Origin: Geminicoccus roseus DSM 18922 | Lineage (GTDB): Bacteria; Pseudomonadota; Alphaproteobacteria; Geminicoccales; Geminicoccaceae | Direction of reading: 5' to 3' | Length of the DNA: 64,000 bases | Assembly (NCBI RefSeq): GCF_000427665.1 | Contig: NZ_KE386572.1 | Location: forward strand, 4,712,373-4,776,372 | In this document: in pieces, positions 11,810 through 21,385 of the stretch | How the letters are laid out: every line of letters begins with the position of its first letter | How positions within the stretch are numbered: position 1 is the stretch's first letter | Notes under the pieces: generated by a model | Told to the model about the DNA's origin: nothing | Seen by the model: only the letters and a program-made list of their open reading frames with translations | Databases searched by the model: none | Made by a program: the position numbers and the translations under genes

Positions 11810-12915
11810 CAATGCTTGTGGCCGGTCTGGAGCTTTCGCTCCAGATGCTGGCTGTATCGGGACATGGCGTAGCAGAAGATCCAGAACCCGAAGCCTGCGG
11901 CGATGTAGGTCTCGATCGACTTGCCCAGCCATTCCGGGCTGGCCACGATCATCCGGGCGATGCCGAGCAGGTCGTAGAGGCCCATGATCAGCACCAGCGA
12001 GGTGTCCTTCAGCAGGCCGATGAAGGTGTTGACGATGCCCGGGATCACCAGCCGCAGCGCCTGGGGCAGGATGATCAGCCCCATGCTCTGCCAGTAGTTC
12101 AGCCCCATCGCCTCGGCCGCCTCGTACTGCCCCTTCGGGATCGCCTGCAGGCCGCCGCGGATCACCTCCGCCATATAGGCGCCGCTGAAGATCGACACCC
12201 CGATCAGCGCCCGGGTCAGCTTGTCGACCGACCAGCCCGGCGGGAAGAACAGCGGCAGCATCACCGATGCCATGAACAGCACGGTGATCAGCGGCACGCC
12301 GCGCACGATCTCGATCACGGTGACGCAGATGGCCTTGATGATCGGCATGTTGGAGCGCCGGCCCAGCGCCAGCGCCACCCCGATCGGCAGGCTCGCGGCG
12401 ATGCCGACCAGCGAGATCACCAGGGTCAGGAACAGGCCGCCCCACAGATTGGTCTCGACGAAGCGCAGCCCGCCCCAGCCGCCGGCCAGGATGAAGTCGC
12501 CGATCACCGGCAGCAGGATCAGCAGGAGCGCGCCATAGAGCAGCTTCTGCTTCATCCAGTCGAAGAACAGCGGCACCATCGCCAGGATCACCAGCAGCGC
12601 CACGATGTTGACGCGCCAGCGCGATTCCGGCGGATAGAGGCCGTAGATGAACTGGCCGAACCGGACCTTCACCACCGTCCAGCAGGCTCCGTCGAAGGTG
12701 CAGGCGTCCTTGGTCTGGCCGGCGATGGTCGCATCGAAGATCGCCCAGCGCAGCAAGGGCGGGATGACCCAGGCCAGGAACAGCACGACCAGGATCGTGA
12801 GCACCGTGTCGAAGGGCGTCGCGAACAGGTTGCGCTTCATCCAGGCCAATGGCCCGGCGGAGGAGCTGGGCGGCGGCAGGGCGGCCTCAGCGGCCGCGGC
12901 GTTCGTGGATGCCAT
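11809..12915 (-). CDS. aapM: General L-amino acid ABC transporter, permease
   Basis: 368-residue inner-membrane permease of the His/Glu/Gln/Arg family. It has several hydrophobic helices and the EAA loop in the C-terminal half ([24 protein letters not shown]). The long N-terminal region with a periplasmic segment ([22 protein letters not shown]) is typical of AapM/BztC rather than of short HisM-like permeases. It lies 3 bp downstream of aapQ and overlaps aapP by one base. Expected to pair with AapQ in a heterodimeric channel. Confidence 0.92.
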   Translation of the reverse strand: MASTNAAAAEAALPPPSSSAGPLAWMKRNLFATPFDTVLTILVVLFLAWVIPPLLRWAIFDATIAGQTKDACTFDGACWTVVKVRFGQFIYGLYPPESRWRVNIVALLVILAMVPLFFDWMKQKLLYGALLLILLPVIGDFILAGGWGGLRFVETNLWGGLFLTLVISLVGIAASLPIGVALALGRRSNMPIIKAICVTVIEIVRGVPLITVLFMASVMLPLFFPPGWSVDKLTRALIGVSIFSGAYMAEVIRGGLQAIPKGQYEAAEAMGLNYWQSMGLIILPQALRLVIPGIVNTFIGLLKDTSLVLIMGLYDLLGIARMIVASPEWLGKSIETYIAAGFGFWIFCYAMSRYSQHLERKLQTGHKH

Positions 12916-12918
12916 GGA

Positions 12919-14100
12919 TCAGCGCTCCACCAGCGCGATACGCGCGTTGTACCAGTTCATGAAGGCCGAGGTGAGCAGGCTCAGCGCCAGGTAGACCGAC
13001 ATGGTGATCGCGATCACCTCCACCGCCTGGCCGGTCTGGTTGTTGATGGTCCCGGCGATGCCGAACAGGTCGGGATAGCCCACCGCCACGCCCAGGGAGC
13101 TGTTCTTGGTCAGGTTCAGGTACTGGCTGGTGAGCGGCGGCACGATGATCCGGAGCGCCTGCGGCACCACCACCAGGCGCAGGGTCTGCTTGCGGTCCAG
13201 GCCCAGGGCACTGGCCGCCTCGGTCTGCCCCTTGCTTACCGCCAGGATGCCGGACCGGACGATCTCGGCAATGTAGGAGGCGGTATAGATCGACAGGCCC
13301 AGCACCAGCGCCACGAACTCGGGCTGCAGGTTGAAGCCGCCCTGCGGGCGGAACCGGCCGATCGTGGTGTATTCCAGTTCCAGCGGGATGCCGGTGCCGA
13401 AGAGCACCAGGATCGGCAGGCCGAACAGGATCGCCAGGGTGATCCATAAAGTCGGCAGGCCGTGGCCGGTCGCCTCGCGCCGCTTGCGCGCGACACGGGC
13501 GAACAGCCAGGCGCCGACGATCGCCACCGGGATCGAGAGGAAGAACAGCCCTGCCCCGTCCAGCGGGATCACCCGCGGAATGAACAGCCCGCTCGTGTTC
13601 AGAAACACCGTGTCGGCGAGGTTGAAGCCGTCGCGTGGCCCCGGCAGGACCAAGACCAGTACCGTGTAGACGAAGATCAGCTGCAGCAGGATCGGGATGT
13701 TGCGCAGGATCTCGACATAGGTCCCCGACAGGCGCGCCACCAGCCAGTTGTGCGAAAGCCGCCCGATGCCGACCAGGAAGCCGATGATGGTGGCCAGCAC
13801 GATGCCGCAGATCGCCACCAGCCCGGTGTTCAGCAGCCCGACCAGGAAGGCGCGGCCGAAGGTCGAAGCGGAACTGTAGGGGATCAGGCTCTGGGAGACG
13901 TCGAAGCCCGAGGGCCGTCCCAGGAAGCCGAAGCCGGTGGAGACGCCCAGGCGCTGCAGGTTGGTGACGGTGTTCTGGATCAGGTAGGCGCCGACCGCGA
14001 TCACCACGCCGATGGCGATGAGCTGGTAGAACACCGAGCGGACGCGGGGGTCGTTCCAGAAGGCCGGACGGGCTGGAGCTCGCGGAGCGGATTGCGCCAT
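12919..14100 (-). CDS. aapQ: General L-amino acid ABC transporter, permease
   Basis: 393-residue permease partner of AapM with the extended AapQ/BztB architecture. The N-terminal helix (VFYQLIAIGVVIAVGAYLI) is followed by a periplasmic loop with FGFLGRPSGFDVSQSLIPY, and the EAA loop is EIVRSGILAVSKGQTEAASALGL. The ATG at 14100 is preceded by GGGAG five bases away; an ATG 17 codons upstream would overlap the intercistronic hairpin region and is less likely. It follows aapJ after 96 bp containing a strong stem-loop. Confidence 0.92.
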   Translation of the reverse strand: MAQSAPRAPARPAFWNDPRVRSVFYQLIAIGVVIAVGAYLIQNTVTNLQRLGVSTGFGFLGRPSGFDVSQSLIPYSSASTFGRAFLVGLLNTGLVAICGIVLATIIGFLVGIGRLSHNWLVARLSGTYVEILRNIPILLQLIFVYTVLVLVLPGPRDGFNLADTVFLNTSGLFIPRVIPLDGAGLFFLSIPVAIVGAWLFARVARKRREATGHGLPTLWITLAILFGLPILVLFGTGIPLELEYTTIGRFRPQGGFNLQPEFVALVLGLSIYTASYIAEIVRSGILAVSKGQTEAASALGLDRKQTLRLVVVPQALRIIVPPLTSQYLNLTKNSSLGVAVGYPDLFGIAGTINNQTGQAVEVIAITMSVYLALSLLTSAFMNWYNARIALVER

Positions 14101-14158
14101 GGTCACTCCCTCGATGGTCTTGCTGCCGGCAGTGGTGATGGATCGCTTCACGAAACAT

Positions 14159-14190
14159 GGGAGGGGCGCCTACTCGACAGCGCCCCTCCC
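14159..14190 (-). terminator. Intercistronic stem-loop between aapJ and aapQ
   Basis: Perfect 11-bp stem GGGAGGGGCGC/GCGCCCCTCCC (arms 14159-14169 and 14180-14190) with a 10-base loop, located 7 bp after the aapJ stop. Such hairpins behind binding-protein genes commonly protect the upstream message and reduce read-through, giving excess binding protein over permease. That role is inferred from position. Confidence 0.7.
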
Positions 14191-14196
14191 CGTCGA

Positions 14197-15219
14197 TCAG
14201 CGGAACGGCATAGCGTACTGCAGCCCGCCTTCGGTCCAAAGCGCGTTCAGGCCGCGCTCGATCTGCAGCGGCGAGTCCATGCCGACATTGCGCTCGAAGC
14301 TCTCGCCATAGTTCCCGATCTGCTTGACGATCTGGTGGGCGAAGTCGTTCGACACGCCAAGCGCGCTGCCCAGCTCGTCCAACTTGCCCAGGAAGCGCTG
14401 GATGTCGGGGTTCTCGGTCTCGGCGGCGATCTGGTCGACGTTCTCCGAGGTGATTCCGAACTCCTCGGCCTGCACCATGGCGTAGAACGACCAGCGCACC
14501 ACGTCGGCCCACTCGTCGTCGCCCTGGCGGACGGCCGGCCCGAGCGGCTCCTTGCTGATGATCTCCGGCAGGACCATGTGCGCGTCCGGGTCCTGCAGCT
14601 TGGTGCGGGTCGAGTACAGGCCCGAGGCGTCCGTGGTGAGCACGTCGCAGCGGCCGCCGTCATAGGCGGCCAGGACCTCATCGTTGTTCTCGAAGACGAC
14701 GCCCTGGTACTGCATGTTGTTGGCGCGGAAGAAGTCCGCGAGATTGAGCTCCGTGGTGGTGCCCGCCTGCACGCAGACCGAGGCGCCGTCGAGTTCCAGC
14801 GCGGACTTTACGCCCAGGTCCTTCGTGGCCATGAAGCCCTGGCCGTCATAGTAATTGATGGCCGGGAAATCGAGGCCGAGCGACGTGTCGCGGGAGAGCG
14901 TGTTGGTCGTGTTGCGCGACAGCACGTCGATCTGGCCGGACTGCAGCGCGGTGAACCGCTCCTTGGCGTTGAGCGGCGTGTACTTGACCTTGCTCGGATC
15001 GTTGAACAGCGCCACGGCCACCGCCTTGCACAGGTCGATGTCGATGCCCGACCACTCGTTCTGGTCGTTCACCGACGCGAAACCCGGCAGGCCCGACACG
15101 TTGACGCCGCATTGGACGAAGCCCTTCGACTTCACTGCATCGAGCGCGGGACCGGCTTGCGCCGCGGCCGCGCCGAGCGCGATCAGGGCACTGGCGCCAA
15201 GCAGACTCGAGAGACGCAT
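14197..15219 (-). CDS. aapJ: General L-amino acid ABC transporter, periplasmic binding protein
   Basis: 340-residue solute-binding protein of the SBP_bac_3 family. A Sec signal peptide with hydrophobic core LLGASALIALGAAAA ends near AQA-GP. Hallmarks include VQCGVNVSGLPGFASV, WSGIDIDLCKAVAVALF and FTALQSGQIDVLSRNTT, all close to AapJ/BztA, which bind a broad range of L-amino acids. The ATG at 15219 has GGAG six bases upstream. It heads the aap operon; a promoter-like pair with an overlapping palindrome lies 45-75 bp upstream of the start. Confidence 0.94.
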   Translation of the reverse strand: MRLSSLLGASALIALGAAAAQAGPALDAVKSKGFVQCGVNVSGLPGFASVNDQNEWSGIDIDLCKAVAVALFNDPSKVKYTPLNAKERFTALQSGQIDVLSRNTTNTLSRDTSLGLDFPAINYYDGQGFMATKDLGVKSALELDGASVCVQAGTTTELNLADFFRANNMQYQGVVFENNDEVLAAYDGGRCDVLTTDASGLYSTRTKLQDPDAHMVLPEIISKEPLGPAVRQGDDEWADVVRWSFYAMVQAEEFGITSENVDQIAAETENPDIQRFLGKLDELGSALGVSNDFAHQIVKQIGNYGESFERNVGMDSPLQIERGLNALWTEGGLQYAMPFR

Positions 15220-15259
15220 GATTGACTCCGTGGTTCGAGGGCCCGTTGGCCATTCCTGA

Positions 15260-15292
15260 CGGCAGTGTACTGCTACACTGTCGGTCCGGTAA
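15260..15292 (-). promoter_or_regulatory. aapJ promoter candidate overlapped by a palindrome
   Basis: On the minus strand TTACCG (15287-15292) and TACACT (15264-15269) are spaced by 17 bp, a sigma-70-like pair. The -10 element lies inside a perfect inverted repeat CAGTGTA-ctgc-TACACTG (15263-15280), extendable to 9 of 10 bp per arm over 15260-15283. This is the arrangement expected for a repressor operator on the aap operon. The regulator is unknown. Confidence 0.5.
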
Positions 15293-15420
15293 CAGCCATG
15301 ACATGCAATTTTCGGGCTGCCAACCGCCGCTCGCGACCTTTCGGAACGGATGGCAGCCACGCGCTTCGCGCAAGGCCCGGCCCGTGCTAGCCGAAGCCCT
15401 GCGGTTCTCAGGAGATACGG

Positions 15421-16584
15421 ATGCGCGACGCGACCCTCGTGACCACCCTTGGGCGCGATCCCGAGCAGAATGACGGGATCGTCAACCCGCCCATCCAGCG
15501 CGCCTCCACCATCCTGTTCCCCACGGTGGACAGCCTGCTGGCGGCCAGGCCCGGCCCCGGCGTGGTCAATTACGGCCGCTACGGCACCCCCACCACCTTC
15601 GCCCTGGAGGAGGCGGTCGCCACGCTGGAGGGGGCCGGCGGCGCGGTGGTGGTCGGCTCGGGCAAGGGAGCCATTGTCGCGACCATGCTGGCGCTCCTGC
15701 AGGCGGGCGACCATGTCCTGGTCGCCGACAATGTCTATCATCCGACCCGCCAGACCACCGACGGGCTGATGAAGCGGATGGGCGTCGCCAGCGACTATTT
15801 CGACCCGCTGGTGCCCGAGCAGGTCCGCCAGAAGATCCGCAAGGAGACCCGGGTCGTCTACCTGGAAAGCCCGGGCTCGCTGACCTTCGAGATCACCGAC
15901 GTCGCCGCGATCGCCGAGATCGCCCATGCCCACGGCGCGCTGGTGGTGTTCGACAACACCTGGGCGACGCCGCTCTACTTCAAGCCCTACGAGCACGGGG
16001 TCGACGTCACCATCCATGCGGCCACCAAGTATATCGGCGGCCATTCCGACCTGATGATGGGCATCGTCACCTCCACCGCCGCCCTGCACGGCCGGCTGCG
16101 CCAGGGCATCCAGGATCTCGGCATGTCGGTGAGCCCGGAGGATTGCTGGCTGGCGCTGCGCGCCATCCGCACCCTGGACGTCCGCCTGCGCCGGCACATG
16201 GAGAGCGGCATCGAGGTGGCCCAATGGCTGCAGGGCCGGCCCGAGGTGGCGCGGGTCCTTCACCCCGCCCTGCCCTCCGATCCCGGCCATGCCTTGTGGA
16301 AGCGCGACTTCAAGGGCGCGTCGGGCCTGTTCGGAATCGTCCTGAACCCGGCGTCACCGGCCGCGGTAGCCGCCATGCTGGACGACATGGAGCTGTTCGG
16401 GATGGGCTGGTCCTGGGGCGGCTACGAGAGCCTGCTGATCCCGACCTTCCCGCAGAAATCGCGCTCCGCCACCGCCTGGCGGCCGGAAGGCCCCTGCCTG
16501 CGCATCCATGTCGGCCTGGAGGACCCGGACGACCTCACCGCCGACCTGGACGCCGGCTTCGCCCGGCTGCGGGCCGCGTCCTGA
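15421..16584 (+). CDS. metC: Cystathionine beta-lyase
   Basis: PLP enzyme of the Cys/Met metabolism family, splitting cystathionine to homocysteine, pyruvate and ammonia in methionine synthesis. The PLP lysine is in ATKYIGGHSD (about K203). GSGKGAIVATMLALL forms the cofactor phosphate pocket, and YGRYGTPTT is the segment contacting the neighbouring subunit. GWSWGGYESLL near the C-terminus is characteristic of the alphaproteobacterial MetC branch. AGGAG lies six bases before the ATG. Its stop overlaps the ATG of the next gene. Gamma-lyase activity cannot be excluded from sequence alone. Confidence 0.88.
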   Translation: MRDATLVTTLGRDPEQNDGIVNPPIQRASTILFPTVDSLLAARPGPGVVNYGRYGTPTTFALEEAVATLEGAGGAVVVGSGKGAIVATMLALLQAGDHVLVADNVYHPTRQTTDGLMKRMGVASDYFDPLVPEQVRQKIRKETRVVYLESPGSLTFEITDVAAIAEIAHAHGALVVFDNTWATPLYFKPYEHGVDVTIHAATKYIGGHSDLMMGIVTSTAALHGRLRQGIQDLGMSVSPEDCWLALRAIRTLDVRLRRHMESGIEVAQWLQGRPEVARVLHPALPSDPGHALWKRDFKGASGLFGIVLNPASPAAVAAMLDDMELFGMGWSWGGYESLLIPTFPQKSRSATAWRPEGPCLRIHVGLEDPDDLTADLDAGFARLRAAS

Positions 16585-16991
16585 TGATGAGGCTCGGCGG
16601 TGGCTGCCTGTGCGGGACGGTCCGCTACGAGGCGGACCTGGAAGAGGACGACATCGCCGACTACTGCCACTGCCGCGAGTGCCGCCGCGCCAGCGGCGCG
16701 CCGGTGGTGGCCTGGATCCAGCTGGCCTCCTCCCGGTTCCGGGTCGTGCAGGGCCAGGCCAGCGCCTTCGCCTCCCCGGCCGGGGCGACCCGCTGGTTCT
16801 GCGGCCGCTGCGGCAGCCCGCTCTACATGACCGATCCGGACGACCGCTCGCTCGGCATCGCGGTCGCCTGCCTGGACGAGCCGGACCGGGTGCCGCCGCG
16901 CCTGCATGGCTGGTTCGAGGAGCGGATCGCCTGGTTCGACACCCGCGACGAGCTGCTGCGCTTCCCGCGCCACCCGCCCTACGACCGCTGA
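16584..16991 (+). CDS. GFA/CENP-V family zinc protein
   Basis: 135-residue member of the glutathione-dependent formaldehyde-activating (GFA) fold. The two zinc sites are formed by C-L-C-G (GGGCLCGTVRYEA), the C-H-C-x2-C motif (CHCRECRR) and C-G-R-C-G (WFCGRCGSPLY). Most family members have no proven formaldehyde activity, so only the fold is called. The start overlaps the metC stop (ATGA); a second ATG follows at once. Its 3' end overlaps the convergent gene on the minus strand by 13 bp. Confidence 0.85.
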   Translation: MMRLGGGCLCGTVRYEADLEEDDIADYCHCRECRRASGAPVVAWIQLASSRFRVVQGQASAFASPAGATRWFCGRCGSPLYMTDPDDRSLGIAVACLDEPDRVPPRLHGWFEERIAWFDTRDELLRFPRHPPYDR

Positions 16992-17542
16992 TCGCCCAGG
17001 AGCCCGGTCGGCAGGCCGTCGATGCTGTGGGCGTTCTCCTTGCGGCGATAGGACTCCAGCCCTTCCTCGCCCTTGGACTCCGCCCAGCGCTGCAGGGCAT
17101 CCCGCTCGCCCCGCGGCTCGAACAGGGGCACCCCGAACCCGCAGGAGGTCTGCACCAGGTCGATGTCCTGCACCACGATCTGCCGGGCGCCCAGCGGCTC
17201 CTGGTTGTCGAACCATTCCGACAAGAGCCGGGCATAGGCCTCGCTGCCGCGGAAGTGGCAGGTGCCGATCCCGAACAGGCGCAGGATCGAGGGCGGCCCC
17301 TCGAAGGCGCACATCATGATGGTCATCCGCCCGTCGGCGCGCAGATGCGCGGCGGTCTCGCTGCCGCTGCCGGTGAGGTCCAGATAGGCCACCCGATTGC
17401 CGGAAAGGATCCGCAGCGCGTCAATGCCGCGCGGCGAGATGTTCACCCGCGCATCGGCGGCGGCCGAGGCCACGAAGAAGATCCGCTGCCGCGCGATGAA
17501 CGCGCGGTGCTTGTCCTGGATGCTCTGGAACTGCTTGGCCAT
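16979..17542 (-). CDS. Pyridoxamine 5'-phosphate oxidase-fold protein
   Basis: 187-residue split-barrel flavin-binding-type protein of the PPOX family. Supporting segments are FFVASAAADARVNISPRG, RVAYLDLTGSGSETAAHL, and GRMTIMMCAFEGPPSILRLFG, the last typical of the pyridoxamine-5'-phosphate oxidase-like proteins found in many proteobacteria. A real PNP oxidase role is not supported; flavin or F420-like cofactor use is an inference from the fold. ATG at 17542; the longer reading upstream overlaps tlyA. Its last 13 coding bases overlap the GFA gene on the other strand. Confidence 0.8.
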   Translation of the reverse strand: MAKQFQSIQDKHRAFIARQRIFFVASAAADARVNISPRGIDALRILSGNRVAYLDLTGSGSETAAHLRADGRMTIMMCAFEGPPSILRLFGIGTCHFRGSEAYARLLSEWFDNQEPLGARQIVVQDIDLVQTSCGFGVPLFEPRGERDALQRWAESKGEEGLESYRRKENAHSIDGLPTGLLGDQRS

Positions 17543-17552
17543 CGACGCCCTC

Positions 17553-18296
17553 TCAGCCTGACCGGCGCGCCGCCAGCAGGAACTCGACATTGCCGGCCGG
17601 GCCGGTGATCGGGCTGGTGGCGATGCCCAGCACGGCCCAGCCGGCCGCCTGGAACCAGTCCCGCATGCGCTGGCAGACTTCCTCGTGCAGGGCCGGGTCG
17701 CGGACCACGCCGCCCTTGCCGACCCGCTCCGGGCCCACCTCGAACTGCGGCTTGATCAGCACCACGGCACGGGCATCCGGTGCGCAGAACGCCATGGGGG
17801 TCGGCAGCACCGTGGCCAGCCCGATGAAGCTGGCGTCGCAGACCAGCAGGTCGACCGGCTCCGGCACCTGCTCCGGGGTGAGGTGGCGGGCATTGGTCCG
17901 CTCCAGGTTCACCACACGCTCGTCGGTCCGCAGCTTCTGGGCAAGCTGCCCGTAGCCGACATCCACGGCATAGACGCGCCTGGCCCGCCGGGCGAGCAGC
18001 ACCTCGGTGAAGCCGCCGGTGGAGGCGCCGACATCCAGGCAGACCAGGCCCGCCGGGTCGATGGCGAACTCGTCCAGGCCCTGGATCAGCTTGAAGGCAC
18101 CCCGGCTGACCCAGCCGGGCCCACTCTGGCGGACCTCCAGCGGCAGGTCGGGCCGCAGCGATTCGCCGGGCTTGTCCAGCTTGCGCTCGCCGGAGAACAC
18201 CAGCCCGGCCATCACCAGCGCCTGGGCCCGGCTCTTGGTCTCGACCAGGCCGCGGTCGACCAGGAGCTGGTCGAGCCGCTGCTTGCCCGGCTTCAA
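17553..18296 (-). CDS. tlyA: TlyA-family RNA methyltransferase
   Basis: 247-residue TlyA-type protein: an N-terminal S4 RNA-binding domain ([19 protein letters not shown]) and an FtsJ-like methyltransferase domain with SAM motif [14 protein letters not shown]. The Mycobacterium enzyme makes 2'-O-methylcytidines in 16S and 23S rRNA. Many bacteria carry TlyA next to dxs, as here. No ATG fits the N-terminus: a TTG whose last two bases are the first two of the dxs stop (TTGA at 18293-18296) gives the normal beginning [11 protein letters not shown]. Confidence 0.9.
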   Translation of the reverse strand: MKPGKQRLDQLLVDRGLVETKSRAQALVMAGLVFSGERKLDKPGESLRPDLPLEVRQSGPGWVSRGAFKLIQGLDEFAIDPAGLVCLDVGASTGGFTEVLLARRARRVYAVDVGYGQLAQKLRTDERVVNLERTNARHLTPEQVPEPVDLLVCDASFIGLATVLPTPMAFCAPDARAVVLIKPQFEVGPERVGKGGVVRDPALHEEVCQRMRDWFQAAGWAVLGIATSPITGPAGNVEFLLAARRSG

Positions 18297-20212
18297 CCGG
18301 CCACCACCCGCAAGGGCTCGACCCGCATTCCCAGGCCCTGCAGCACCCGGCGCGCGATCGCGGCGGCATCCAGCCCCGCCTCGGCATGCTGGCCGGCCGG
18401 CGTGCCATGGTCGATGAACCGGTCGGGCAGGATCATCGAGCGCAGCCGCACCGTGCCCTTGTCCAGCAGGCCGTCCTCCAAGGCGAACTGCTGGACCTGG
18501 CTGCCGAACCCGCCGATCGAGCCTTCCTCGACCGTCACCACCAGCTCGTGATGGGAGAGCAGCCGGCGCACCAGGTCCTGGTCGATCGGCTTGGCGAAGC
18601 GCGCATCGGCCACGGTGACTGCGACACCGCGCCCGGCCAGCTCGTCCGCCGCCTTCAGGCATTCGCCGAGACGCGTGCCGAGGGACAGCAGCGCCACCCG
18701 GCCGCCCTCGCGCAGGATCCGGCCCTTGCCGATCTCCAGCACCTGGCCGCGCACCGGCAAGTCGACGCCCACCCCCTCTCCGCGCGGGTAACGGAACGCG
18801 ATCGGGCCGTCCTCGTAGGCGGTGGCGGTGCGCACCATGTGCATGAGCTCGAGCTCGTCGGCCGCCGCCATCACCACGAAGCCCGGCAGGCAGCCGAGAT
18901 AGGCCACGTCGAAGCTGCCGGCATGGGTGGCGCCGTCGGCCCCCACCAGCCCGGCCCGGTCGATGGCGAAGCGCACCGGCAGGTTCTGGATGGCCACGTC
19001 GTGGACGACCTGGTCGTAGGCGCGCTGCAGGAAGGTCGAGTAGATCGCGCAGAACGGCTTCATGCCCTCGCAGGCCATGCCGGCCGCGAACGTCACCGCA
19101 TGCTGCTCGGCGATCCCGACATCGTAGATCCGGTCGGGAAAGCGCCGGCCGAACAGGTCGAGTCCGGTGCCGGAAGGCATCGCCGCGGTCACCGCCACGA
19201 TCGAGGGGTCCAGTTCGGCCTCGTGGATCAGTCCGCGGGCGAACACCGAGGTGTAGGAGGGCAGGTTGCCGCCGGACTTAACCTGGGCGCCGGTCGCCAC
19301 GTCGAACTTGGAGACGCCGTGATACTTGTCCGCCGAGCGCTCGGCCGGCGGGTAGCCCTTGCCCTTCTGGGTCTTCACGTGGAGCAGGACCGGGCCCTTC
19401 TCCGCGTCGTCGCGCAGGGCCTCCAGGATCGCGACCAGCTGGTCGACATCGTGGCCGTCGACCGGGCCGACATAGTAGAAGCCCAGCTCCTCGAACAGCG
19501 TGCCGCCGGTCGCCATGCCGCGGGCATACTCGTCCGCCCGGCGCGCCGCGGTCTGCAGGGGCCTGGGCAGGCGCTTGACCACCCTTTTCGCGACATCGCG
19601 CAGCTCGCGGAACTCATGGCTGGCCAGGACCCTGGACAGGTAGCCGCTCATCGCCCCGGTGGGCGGCGCGATCGACATGTCGTTGTCGTTCAGGATCACG
19701 ATCAGCCGGCTCTTGGAGATCCCGGCATTGTTCATGGCCTCGTAGGCCATGCCCGCCGAGAACGCGCCGTCGCCGATCACCGCCACCACGTTGCGGTCCT
19801 GCTCGTTCAGCCGGATCGCCTCGGCAAAGCCCAGGCCCGCGGAGATCGAGGTCGAGCTGTGCGCCGCGCCGAACGGGTCGTAGGGGCTCTCGCTGCGCCG
19901 GGTGAAGCCGGACAGGCCGTCCGGCTTGCGCAGGGTGCGGATCCGGTCGCGCCGCCCGGTCAGGATCTTGTGCGGGTAGGCCTGGTGGCCGACGTCCCAG
20001 ATGACGATGTCGCGCGGGGTCTCGAACACGTAGTGCAGCGCCACCGTCAGCTCGACCACACCGAGGCCGGCCCCCAGGTGGCCGCCGGTCACCGAGACGG
20101 CGTCGATCGTCTCGGTGCGCAGCTCGTCGGCGATCTGGCGCATCTGCGACTTGGGCAGCCGGCGCAGTTCATCCGGCGTGTTGATTCTGTCGAGCAAGTG
20201 GGTGTCGGCCAT
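18293..20212 (-). CDS. dxs: 1-deoxy-D-xylulose-5-phosphate synthase
   Basis: First enzyme of the MEP isoprenoid pathway, condensing pyruvate and glyceraldehyde 3-phosphate with thiamine diphosphate. Full length at 639 residues. The ThDP/Mg motif is [18 protein letters not shown]. The N-terminal segment [19 protein letters not shown] carries the conserved His, and the transketolase-type pyrimidine domain has [13 protein letters not shown]. It lies 30 bp after ispA in a minus-strand operon, so precursor synthesis and prenyl chain building are coupled. Confidence 0.97.
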   Translation of the reverse strand: MADTHLLDRINTPDELRRLPKSQMRQIADELRTETIDAVSVTGGHLGAGLGVVELTVALHYVFETPRDIVIWDVGHQAYPHKILTGRRDRIRTLRKPDGLSGFTRRSESPYDPFGAAHSSTSISAGLGFAEAIRLNEQDRNVVAVIGDGAFSAGMAYEAMNNAGISKSRLIVILNDNDMSIAPPTGAMSGYLSRVLASHEFRELRDVAKRVVKRLPRPLQTAARRADEYARGMATGGTLFEELGFYYVGPVDGHDVDQLVAILEALRDDAEKGPVLLHVKTQKGKGYPPAERSADKYHGVSKFDVATGAQVKSGGNLPSYTSVFARGLIHEAELDPSIVAVTAAMPSGTGLDLFGRRFPDRIYDVGIAEQHAVTFAAGMACEGMKPFCAIYSTFLQRAYDQVVHDVAIQNLPVRFAIDRAGLVGADGATHAGSFDVAYLGCLPGFVVMAAADELELMHMVRTATAYEDGPIAFRYPRGEGVGVDLPVRGQVLEIGKGRILREGGRVALLSLGTRLGECLKAADELAGRGVAVTVADARFAKPIDQDLVRRLLSHHELVVTVEEGSIGGFGSQVQQFALEDGLLDKGTVRLRSMILPDRFIDHGTPAGQHAEAGLDAAAIARRVLQGLGMRVEPLRVVAG

Positions 20213-20242
20213 ATACCGTCGGCTCCAGGACGTGCGCTGGGT

Positions 20243-21130
20243 TCAGCGATCGCGCGTGACGACGTGGTGGAAAAGGGCGTGGAGCAGCGTGACGTCGCCC
20301 GGCAGGCTGTCCAGGTGGGCACGTGCCGCCTCGCCCAGCGCCTCTAGCCGTTCACGCGCGGCTTCGGCACTGGTCAGGCTTACGAAGGTAGTCTTGCCGC
20401 GGGCGGCATCCAGCCCGGCATCCTTGCCGGTGAGCGCCTTGTCGCCCTCGACGTCCAGGAGGTCGTCGGTGATCTGGAACGCCAGGCCCAGGCAGCGCGC
20501 CCAGCCCGCGACATGCTCGCGCAGTTCCGGGGACGCGCCGGCGATGACCGCACCGGCATCGGCCGAGAACGCGATCATCGCACCGGTCTTCAGCTGCTCC
20601 ATCCGCTCCAGGCCCGCCAGGTCCGGCGGCGTTTGTTCGCCCTCCAGGTCGAGCATCTGCCCGCCGCACATGCCGGCCAGACCGGCTGCCTGGGCCAGCC
20701 CCGCCACCAGCGCCACCTTCGCCTCCGCGCTCAGATAGGGGTCGCCGGCGATCCAGCCGAACGCCGCCGCCTGCAGGGCGTCGCCCGCCAGGATGGCGGT
20801 GGCCTGGTCGAAGGCCAAGTGGCAGGTCGGTCGGCCGCGGCGCAGCGAGGCGTCGTCCATGGCCGGCAGGTCGTCGTGGATCAGCGAGTAGGCATGCAGC
20901 ACCTCGGCCGAGGCAGCGGTGGTTTCCCAGCTCAGCGCCTTGGGATCGGCGGCCAGGGTCTGCGCCACCGCCCGCACCAGCGCTGCCCGCAGCCGCTTGC
21001 CGCCTCCCAGCGCCGCATAGCGCATCGCCTCGGCGAGCCTGGGTGCGGCATGCTGGGCCGGGTCGCCCAGCAGCCGGTCGATCTCGGCCTCGACGATCTT
21101 GGCGGTCTCTTCCAGGAATGGCTTGAACAA
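20243..21130 (-). CDS. ispA: Farnesyl diphosphate synthase (short-chain polyprenyl synthetase)
   Basis: 295-residue trans-prenyltransferase. The first Asp-rich motif is DDLPAMDD, the FARM type with two residues inserted between the Asp pairs that marks bacterial FPP/GPP synthases. The second is DDLLD. GGKRLRAAL and CGGQMLDLEGE are further matches to IspA. The operon order xseB-ispA-dxs is the common proteobacterial arrangement. Product length is inferred from class; geranylgeranyl product is possible in some alphaproteobacteria. Confidence 0.93.
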   Translation of the reverse strand: MFKPFLEETAKIVEAEIDRLLGDPAQHAAPRLAEAMRYAALGGGKRLRAALVRAVAQTLAADPKALSWETTAASAEVLHAYSLIHDDLPAMDDASLRRGRPTCHLAFDQATAILAGDALQAAAFGWIAGDPYLSAEAKVALVAGLAQAAGLAGMCGGQMLDLEGEQTPPDLAGLERMEQLKTGAMIAFSADAGAVIAGASPELREHVAGWARCLGLAFQITDDLLDVEGDKALTGKDAGLDAARGKTTFVSLTSAEAARERLEALGEAARAHLDSLPGDVTLLHALFHHVVTRDR

Positions 21131-21142
21131 GGCGGCCGCCGA

Positions 21143-21385
21143 TCAGCGCGCAGGATCGAAGGGTTCGACCCGCGGCTCGCCCGCGGCGTTCACCGACAGC
21201 TTCTCGACCCGCATCTGCGCGTCCGCCAGCTTCTGCCGGCACAGTTCCTTCAACGCGGTGCCGCGCTCATAGGCCGAGATCGCCTCGTCCAGGTCGAGCT
21301 GGCCCCGCTCCAGTTCCTGAACCAGCTTCTCCAACTCGCTCAAGGCTGCCTCGAAGCTCATGTCTTTGGTGTCGATGTCGCTCAC
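21143..21385 (-). CDS. xseB: Exodeoxyribonuclease VII small subunit
   Basis: 80-residue small subunit of exonuclease VII, which degrades single-stranded DNA in repair. The family signature SFEAALSELEKLVQELERGQLDLDEAISAYERG spans most of the protein (positions 21250-21360) and forms a two-helix coiled region. The GTG start at 21385 overlaps the stop of the upstream hydrolase gene (GTGA). It is followed by ispA 12 bp downstream. The large subunit xseA is not in this window. Confidence 0.93.
   Translation of the reverse strand: MSDIDTKDMSFEAALSELEKLVQELERGQLDLDEAISAYERGTALKELCRQKLADAQMRVEKLSVNAAGEPRVEPFDPAR

Noticed and set aside
11812-15225. Two long plus-strand frames across the aap operon
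   Set aside because: They mirror aapM, aapQ and aapJ, whose transmembrane and binding-protein features are clear on the minus strand.
18386-20347. 653-codon plus-strand frame across dxs
   Set aside because: Antisense shadow of an unmistakable dxs gene.
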